Assembly (NCBI GenBank): GCA_018398585.1
Contig: JAGTTD010000022.1
Span: 13,517,359 to 13,581,358 of the forward strand
DNA from: Simmondsia chinensis
Taxonomy: Eukaryota; Streptophyta; Magnoliopsida; Caryophyllales; Simmondsiaceae
Reading direction: 5' to 3'
Length of the DNA: 64,000 bases
Positions 56,138 to 64,000 of this stretch are shown in pieces. The notes under the pieces are model-generated. The model made no database searches. It saw only the letters and a list, made by a program, of their open reading frames with translations, and was not told where the DNA came from. The translations under genes and the position numbers were made by a program. Positions within the stretch are counted from its first letter, which is position 1. Each line of letters starts with the position of its first letter.

Positions 56138-57769
56138 TGGGGATGGATGAGCGGAAGTCGATGAATAGATTTGTGCGGATGTGGCATGTGGTGGACGGTC
56201 TAAGAGCTCCTTAATCATTGCCTCCTGAGCCTCAAACCGTCATTCGTACATTTGCAGCTGAAGCTGCTGCGCTTCAAGTTTGCTTTCGAAGTGCATCCGC
56301 ATGGTTTGCATATCTTTCTCCATCACTTCGAATCTCTCCATAACCTGCAATAAGTCCTCCAAATTGTCATAAACATGAATTTGAATAATATAGCACTTAC
56401 AAGGATAAAAATGCAATTAAATAAACAAAAAACAAAATGTCAATACCGATTGATGTGCCAAATTGGGTGACGTAGTAGATGGTTCCTCTTGGGATGCCAG
56501 CAAAGGGGTGTTGAGTGGCCAATGGTTCTGGTTCATCACCTGGATCTGCCGGCATTGCCTTAACAGGAGATTGAATCCCCTCCTCACCATCCTCAGCAAA
56601 GGAGATGCTCGTAGATTAGGCTGATTGGCTTCCGCACCCGTCAGTCCAATCCGTTCGGCATTCAATTGCTGATCAAAGGAAGATACATCATATGAACGTT
56701 AGTAAAATTACAAATCATAATTCTAACCCAAATGATATGAAACAACTAGTAGTAAAACAGCAACAACATAATGTATTATTACCTCATCAAATACCATTGA
56801 GAGCAGAGCGGAGTACGAAACCTTAACACACATCTTCCAGTTAAGGATCCGCCCAAGAGGCTGGTTGCCAACCCTCACCACCCCAACCTTGGTAAGTTCT
56901 GGAAGGGTTTCCAGGGCAAATATGGAAACCACATCATAGAACCCGTGGACGGAGTAGGTCCTTTCTAAACCGTGTTGCATTCTTGCAACAAAATCCTTGA
57001 GCTTCCGCACCAAGAATTTCCAGCTCAAGGATCCCCAGGCAACACTGTTAAAAGAGTCCACGTCGTCCACGAGGGCCAGGATGTTGGGATCAATGCCTAT
57101 TCGCTTATGTTTGGCGAACAGTAGACCCTCAACCAAGTAGGCAACAACAAGCTTAACCTAGTCCTCCATGATGGAGCAGGTTCTACATGCTTCAAACAGC
57201 TGCTGCCTAGTCATCCTCCCCCTCATGCCGTACTTGGCAATCAGCCTGTTGGAACCTCCGCGTACCTCTTCCACACCGGCATATCTCAAGCCGGTTAGAA
57301 TGCAAAATTCCCTCCTCCCGAGGTGCACTAACTTCCCACCAAATGAGAATGATAACTCCTCGGGATTTGGGTTGGCCACCTGGTGTAGAAGGACAATGTG
57401 AATTAAACTATGCCAGAAGCCAACATTAGTCTCACTCAGCTGAAGCAGATGCCCGACATTGTATTGTGAAAAAAGGGCAAGCTGTAATGGAAAATATTTT
57501 TAGTTAATAAGGGATCATAAATGTAATTGTAAAAAGTAAACATAATTCATATAGATACTGTGCCAAACCTTGGCTTCGTCGTCCTTCAAGATTTCCTGAA
57601 TCTCCGTCACAACTTTGGTTGATACTCCCATTTGGTTAATTTGCAGGAATTTCGAGCAACTCCTTGGGAAAATATAATCAACCTCCACTGCTGAACGGCT
57701 CTTCCTGCGTGTGTAAAATGCCATCTGAAATAAAAGCAAAGCATCAAAAAACTAGAGATTAAACCCATT

Positions 57770-60700
57770 ATACACCATTGCAACAAGCCATGCAAGGTGT
57801 ATGATTAGGCATACACCACCACTGACATGAAACACACCCAGACAAGTTGATTTCACTCAATGAAAACCTACCATACACGATGTATGATTGATCATACACC
57901 ACTGTTTACTTGATACACACCTTGGTAAGTTCGTTTCACAACATTAAAAGCAACCATACACGGTGTATGGTTGTTCATAACCCACAAATTACTTAAAAAA
58001 CGTCTACACAAGTTGATTTTACACCATTAAAACCAATCATACACAGTGTATGTCTACTTAACACACATAAACACAAGTTGGTTATTCACCATTAAAACCA
58101 ATCATACACAGTGCATGGTTGTTCATAACCCACTAATTACTTAAAAAAAGTCCACACACGTCGATTTTACACCATTAAAACCAATCATACACAGTGTATG
58201 ATTAACCATACACCACTGTCTAATTAACACACACAAACACATGTTGGTTAGACACCATTAAAACCAATCATACACAGTGTATGGTTGTTCATAACCTACT
58301 AATTACTTAAAAAATGCCTACACAAGTTGATTTTACACAATTAAAACCAATCATACACAGTGCATGATTGATCATACACCATTAATTAATTAACACACAT
58401 AAACACAAGTTGGTTATTCACAAGTGTATGATCTTACACAAGTTGATTTTACACAATTAAAACCAATCATACCCAGTGTATGATTGATCATACACCATTA
58501 ATTACTTAACACACACAAACACAAGTTGGTTATTCGCCATTAAAACCAATCATACGTGCATGATTGTTCATAAACCACTAATTACTTTAAAAACATCTAC
58601 AAGTTGATTTTAAACCATTAAAACCAATCATGTATAGTGTATGATTCACCATACACCATTGTCTACTTAACACACACAAACACACGTTGGTTAGACACCA
58701 TTAAAAGCAATCACACACAATGTATGGTTGCCATAACCAAATAATTACTTAAAAAACATCTGCACAAGTTGATTTTACACCATTGAAACCAATCAGACAC
58801 AGTGTATGATTGATCATACACCATCAATTACTTAACACACACAAACATAAGTTGGTTATTCACCATTAAAACCAATCAATCATACACCATCAATTACTCA
58901 ACACATACAAACACAAGTTGGTTATTCACCATTAAAACCAATCATACACAGAGTGTATGGCTGCTCATAACCCACTAATTATTTAAAAAACGTCTACAAG
59001 TTCATTTTACACCATTAAAACCAATCATGCACAGTGTATGATTCACCATACACCGCTGTCAACACATGTTGGTTAGACACCATTAAAACCAATCATACAT
59101 AGTGTATGGTTGTTCATAACCCACTAATTACTTAAAAAACACAAACACACATTGGTTAGACACCATTAAAAGCAATCATACACAATGTATGGTTGCCCAT
59201 AACCAACTAATTATATAAAAACGTCCGCACAAGTTGATTTTACACCATTGAAACTAATCAGACACAGTGTATGATTGATCATACACCATCAATTACTTAA
59301 CACACACAAACACAAGTTGGTTATTCACCATTAAAACCAATCATACACAGAGTGTATGGTTGCTCATAACCCACTAATTACTTCAAAAACGTCTACAAGT
59401 TGATTTTACACCAATAAAACCAATCATGCACAGTGTATAATTCAACATGCACCACTGTCTACTTAACATACACAAACACACGTTGGTTAGATACCATTAA
59501 AAGCAATCATACACAATGTATGGTTGCCCATAACCAACTAATTACTTAAAAAACGTCTGCACAAGTTAATTTTACACCATTAAAACCAATCAGACACAGC
59601 GTATGATTGATCATAGACCATGAATTACGTAACACATACAAACACAAGTTGGTTATTCACCATTAAAACCAATCATACATAGAGTGTATGGTTGCCCATA
59701 ACCCACTAATTACTTAAAAAATGTCTTCAAGTTTATTTTACACCATTAAAACGAATCATGCACAGTGTATGATTCACCATACACTACTGTCTACTTAACA
59801 CACACAAACACACGATTGTTAGACACCATTAAAACCATTCATACAAAGTGTATGGTTGTTCATAACCCACTAATAACTTAAAAAACAAAAATACACGTTG
59901 GTTAGACACCATTAAAAGCAATCATACACAATGTATGGTTGCCCATAACTAACTGATTACTTAAAAAACGTCTACACATGTTGATTTTACACCATTAAAA
60001 CCAATCAGACACAGTGTATGATTGATCGTACACCATCAATTACTTAACACACACAAACACAAGTTGGCTATTCCCCATTAAAACCAATCATACACAGAGT
60101 GTATGGTTGTTCATAACCCACTAATTCCTTCAAAAACGTCTACAAGTTGATTTTAAACCATTAAAACCAATCATGCACAGTGTACGATTCACCATACACC
60201 ATTGTCTACTTAACACACACAAACACACGTTGGTTGGACACCATTAAAAGCAATCATACACAATGTATGGTTGCCCATAACCAAATAATTACTTAAAAAA
60301 CGTCTGCACAAGTTGATTTTACACCATTGAAACCAATCAGACAGAGTGTATGATTGATCACATACCATCAATTACTTAACACACAAACACAAGTTGGTTA
60401 TTCCCCATTAAAACGAATCATACACAGAGTGTATGGTTGCTCATAACCCACAAATTATTTAAAAAACGTCTACAAGTTCATTTTACACCATTAAAACCTA
60501 TCATGCACAGTGTATGATTCACCATACACCACTGTCTACTTAATACATACCAACACACGTTGGTTAGACACCATTAAAACCAATCATACACAGTGTATGG
60601 TTGCTCATGACCCACTAATTACTTAAAAAACACAAACACGCGTTGGTTAGACACCATTAAAACCAATCATACACAATGTATGGTTGCCCATAACCAACTG

Positions 60701-63700
60701 ATTACTTTAAAAACGTCTGCACAGGTTGATTTTACACCACTAAAACCAATCAGACACAGTGTATGATTGATCATACACCATCAATTACTTAACACACACA
60801 AACACAAGTTGGTTATTCACCATTAAAACCAATCATACACAGAGTGTATGGTTGTTCATAACCCACTAATTACTTCAAAAATGTCTACAAGTTGATTTTA
60901 CACCAATAAAACCAATCATGCACAGTGTATGATTCACCATACACCACCGTCTACTTAACACACACAAACACACGTTGGTTAGACACCATTAAAAGTAATC
61001 ATACACAACGTATGTTTGCCCATGACCAACTAATTACTAAAACAACATCTGCACAAGTTGATTTTATACCATTAAAACCATTCAGACATAGTGTATTATT
61101 GATCATACACTATGAATTACTTAACACACACAAACACAAGTTAGTTATTCACCATTAAAACCAATCATACACAAAGTGTATGGCAGCCCATAACCCACTA
61201 ATTACTTAAAAAATGTCTACAAGTTGATTTTACACCATTAAAACCAATCTTGCACAGTGCATGATTCACCATACACTACTGTCAACTTTACACACACAAA
61301 CACACGTTTGTTAGACACCATTAAAACCAATCATACAAAGTGTATGGTTGTTCATAACCCACTAAATACTTAAAAAACACAAATACACGTTGGTTAGACA
61401 CCATTAAAAGTAATCATACACAATGTATGGTTGCCCATAACCAACTCATTACTTAAAAAACGTTTGCACAGGTTGATTTTATACCATTAAAATCAATCAG
61501 ACACAGAGTATGATTGATCATACACCATCAATTACTTAACACACACAAACACAAGTTGGTTATTCACCATTAAAACCAATCATACACAGAGTGTATGGTT
61601 GTTCAAAACCCACTAATTACTTCAAAAACGTCTACTCGTTGATTTTAAACCATTAAAACCAATCATGCACAGTGTATGATTCACCATACACCATTGTTTA
61701 CTTAGCATACACAAACATACGTTGGTTAGACACTATTAAAACCAATCATGCACAATGTACGTTTCACCATACACCAATGTCTACTTAACACACACAAACG
61801 CACGTTGGTTAGACACCATTAAAAGCAATCATACACAATGCATGGTTGCCAATAACCAAATAATTACTTAAAAAATGTCTGCACAAGTTGATTTTACACC
61901 TTTGAAATCAATCAGACGCAGTGTATGATTGATCATACACCATCCATTACTTAACACACGCAAGCACAAGTTGGTTATTCACCATTAAAACCAATCATAC
62001 ACAGAGTGTATGGTTGCTCATAACCCACTAATTAATTAAAAAAAATCTACAAGTTGATTTTACACCATTAAAACCAATTATGCGCAGTGTATGATTCATG
62101 ATACACCACTGTCTACTTAATACACACAAACACACGTTGGTTAGACACCATTAAAACCAATCATACACAGTGTATGTTTGCCAATAACCAACTAATTACT
62201 CAAAAAATGTCTGCCCATGTTGATTTTACACCATTGAAACCAATCAGACACAGTGTATGATTGATCATACACCATCAATTACTTAACACACACAAACACA
62301 AGTTGGTTATTCACCATTAAAACCAATCATACACAAAGTGTATGGCAGCCCATAACCCACTAATTACTTAAAAAATGTCTACAAGTTGATTTTACACCAT
62401 TAAAACCAATCATGCACAGTGCATGATTCACCATACACTACTGTCCACTTAACACACACAAACACACGTTTGTTAGACACCATTAAAACAATCATACAAA
62501 GTGTATGGTTGTTCATAACCCACTAAATACTTACAAAACACAAATACACGTTGGTTAGACACCATTAAAAGTAATCATACACAATGTATGGTTGCCCATA
62601 ACCAACTCATTACTTAAAAAACGTTTGCACAGGTTGATTTTATATCATTAAAATCAATCTGACACAGTGTATGATTGATCATACACCATCAATTACTTAA
62701 CACACACAAACACAAGTTGGTTATTCACCATTAAAACCAATCATACACAGAGTGTATGGTTGTTCAAAACCCACTAATTACTTCAAAAACATCTACTCGT
62801 TGATTTTAAACCATAAAAACCAATCATGCACAGTGTATGATTCACCATACACCATTGTTTACTTAGCATACACAAACACACGTTGGTTAGACACCATTAA
62901 AAGCAATCATACACAATTTATGGTTGCCCCTAACCAAATAATGACTTAAAAAATGTCTGCCCAAGTTAATTTTACACCATTGAAACCAATCAGACACAGT
63001 GTATGATTGATCATAAACCATCAATTACTTAACACACACAAGCACAAGTTGGTTATTCACCATAAAAACCAATCATACACAGAGTGTATGGTTGCTCATT
63101 ACCCACTAGTTATTTAAAAAACGTCTACAAGTTGATTTTACACCAATAAAACCAATCATGCACAGTGTATGATTCACCATGCACCACTGTCCACTTAACA
63201 CACACAAACACACGTTGGTTAGACACCATTAAAAGCATTCAGACACATTGTATGGTTGCCCATAACCAACTAATTACTTAAAAAAAGTTTGCACAAGTAG
63301 ATTTTACACCATTAAAACCAATCAGACAAAGTGTATGATTGATCATACACTATGAATTACTTAACACACACAAACACTCACCATTAAAACCAATCATACA
63401 CAGACTGTATGGTAGCCCATAACCCACTAATCACTTGAGAAATGTCTACAAGTTGATTTTACACTGTTAAAACCAATCATACACAGTGTATGATTCACCA
63501 TACACTACTGTCTACTTAACACACACAAACACACATTTGTTAGACACCTTTAAACCAATCATACAAAGTGTATGGTTGTTCATAACTCACTAATTACTTA
63601 AAAAACACAAATACACGTTGGTTAGACACCATTAAAACCAATCATACACAATGTATGGTTGCCCATAACCAACTGATTACTTTAAAAACGTCTGCACAGG

Positions 63701-64000
63701 TTGATTTTACACCACTAAAACCAATCAGACACAGTGTATGATTGATCATACACCATCAATTACTTAACACACACAAACACAAGTTGGTTATTCACCATTA
63801 AAACCAATCATGCACAGAGTGTATGGTTGTTCATAATCCACTAATTACTTCAAAAATGTCTACAAGTTGACTTTAAACCATTAAAACCAATCATGCACAG
63901 TGTATGATTCACCATACACCATTGTCTACTTAACACACACAAACACACGTTGGTTAGATACGATTAAAAGCAATCATACACAATGTATGGTTGCCCATAA
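57770..64000 (-). repeat. Satellite array 4 with higher-order structure
   Basis: About 75 monomers of ~83 bp, co-oriented with the protease gene, run off the window. A marker variant CACAGAGTGTATGG (2-bp insertion in the dyad centre) recurs near 60838, 61584, 61999, 62745, 63077, 63399 and 63812. Counting a CACAAAG variant at 61170 and 62332, intervals are about 415 or 332 bp, i.e. five or four monomers. Other monomer types have dyads CATGCACAGTGTATGATTC, CATACACAATGTATGGTTG and CAGACACAGTGTATGATTG. The acceptor TTTTATTTCAG at 57725 suggests this array lies in the 5' intron of the protease gene. Confidence 0.9.

Larger units (their letters stand above)
53329..57724 (-). pseudogene. DUF1985 plus Ulp1 (C48) protease gene of the MULE, inactivated
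   Basis: Traceable minus-strand exons, in phase at the junctions through 55327: 57724-57569 (MAFYTRRKSRSAVEVDYIFP), 57481-56783 (DUF1985: LGRREFCILTGLRYAG, DDVDSFNSVAWGSLSWKFLV), 56668-56447, 56344-56100 (coiled coil), 56006-55941, 55847-55557, 55447-55327 (ends GAWLTDE|GTATGT), about 54165-53673, and 53536-53329. The last two form a C48 cysteine protease: NQHWFLTAIHF (His), QVIDSLYS (Asp), PQQMG split by an intron from SDCGIFVVKF (Gln and Cys). Ulp1 enzymes cleave SUMO or similar ubiquitin-like tags. Stops in DUF1985 (SIMED|VKLVV) and the coiled coil (MYE|RFEAQ), and frame changes near 53.9 kb and at 53.69 kb before PQQ, show this copy is dead. KI-MULEs are known to carry such genes. Confidence 0.88.
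43124..64000. mobile_element. Large Mutator-like element with satellite-filled introns (right end outside the window)
   Basis: Contains a mudrA-type transposase gene (plus), a convergent DUF1985-Ulp1 gene (minus), four arrays of a TCATACACNGTGTATGA dyad repeat and an FDM/IDN2-like gene fragment. The combination of MULE transposase with an Ulp1-like protease is that of Kaonashi (KI) MULEs, which often lack classical long terminal inverted repeats. The left end is set here at the first likely 5'-UTR exon; I could not find a TIR or 9-bp target duplication, and 42760-43123 may also belong to it. The outer arrays (43.3-45.8 kb and 57.8-64 kb) are inverted relative to each other. Confidence 0.8.

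Noticed and set aside
60925..62949. Short open frames inside the dyad arrays
   Set aside because: They are translations of the repeat monomer (recurring SPYT-VYL words) and occur only because monomer length and phase chance to stay open.
43340..64000. Regularly spaced palindromic repeats as a CRISPR array
   Set aside because: Repeats are contiguous satellite monomers with related spacers, there are no cas genes, and the genome is a plant's.

Overview
This window is nuclear DNA of a flowering plant, probably a eudicot. The evidence is one intact plant-type housekeeping gene (the splicing factor ISY1, minus strand, 9563-10468), Au-like SINEs, plant chromoviral and Ty1/copia retrotransposons, an Ac-type hAT, a CACTA element and a very large Mutator-like element (MULE). 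I could not identify the species. There is one assembly gap (18379-18401). Apart from ISY1 and two unrecognised candidate terminal exons (3392-3577 plus, 6875-7006 minus), all recognisable coding sequence belongs to mobile DNA, and almost all of it is broken.

Layout. 1-812: a short piece resembling the 3' flank of the MULE found later, then a decayed LINE reverse transcriptase. 3109-8386: SINE copies, one of which (5427-5706) has a 5S rRNA-derived head, a retrotransposon LTR end with primer site, and a MITE that was itself hit by a SINE. 9563-10468: ISY1. 11733-16691: a complete non-autonomous CACTA element (3-bp target duplication AAA) with about eleven ~193-bp internal tandem copies. 17880-38065: a retrotransposon graveyard with a Ty3/gypsy integrase scrap, a Ty1/copia element with both LTRs (20820-27064), a 5'-truncated chromovirus (27065-30894), and a second, more decayed copia interrupted by a hAT MITE and bordered by a 1.9-kb LTR. 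38957-41992: a complete hAT element with a perfect 8-bp target duplication and a dead transposase gene. 42017-42760: a SINE and a LINE 3' end.

43124-64000 (running off the window): the most interesting part, a >20-kb MULE. It has a mudrA-type transposase gene (plus strand, 45939-48615) and a convergent DUF1985 plus Ulp1 (C48) protease gene (minus strand, 57724-53329), for which I could trace a nearly complete, phase-consistent exon model. Both start codons lie at or just after an intron acceptor, and the introns hold kilobases of satellite built on an ~83-bp monomer with a near-perfect dyad, TCATACACNGTGTATGA. A separate 277-bp satellite follows the transposase gene. The 3' flanks of the two genes are inverted copies of each other. 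Between them lies a two-exon, intron-retaining fragment that resembles the coiled-coil/XH part of an FDM/IDN2-type RNA-directed DNA methylation factor.

How it may work together (inference): MULEs of the VANDAL and Kaonashi type carry accessory proteins, and Arabidopsis VANC proteins counter silencing of their own element by recognising short motifs amplified in it. The dyad arrays here, co-oriented with the gene they lie in, look like such an amplified target. The DUF1985-Ulp1 product is the natural candidate reader, and the methylation-factor fragment is a possible second link to silencing. This copy is defective (stops, frameshifts), so any activity would have to come from relatives elsewhere in the genome.
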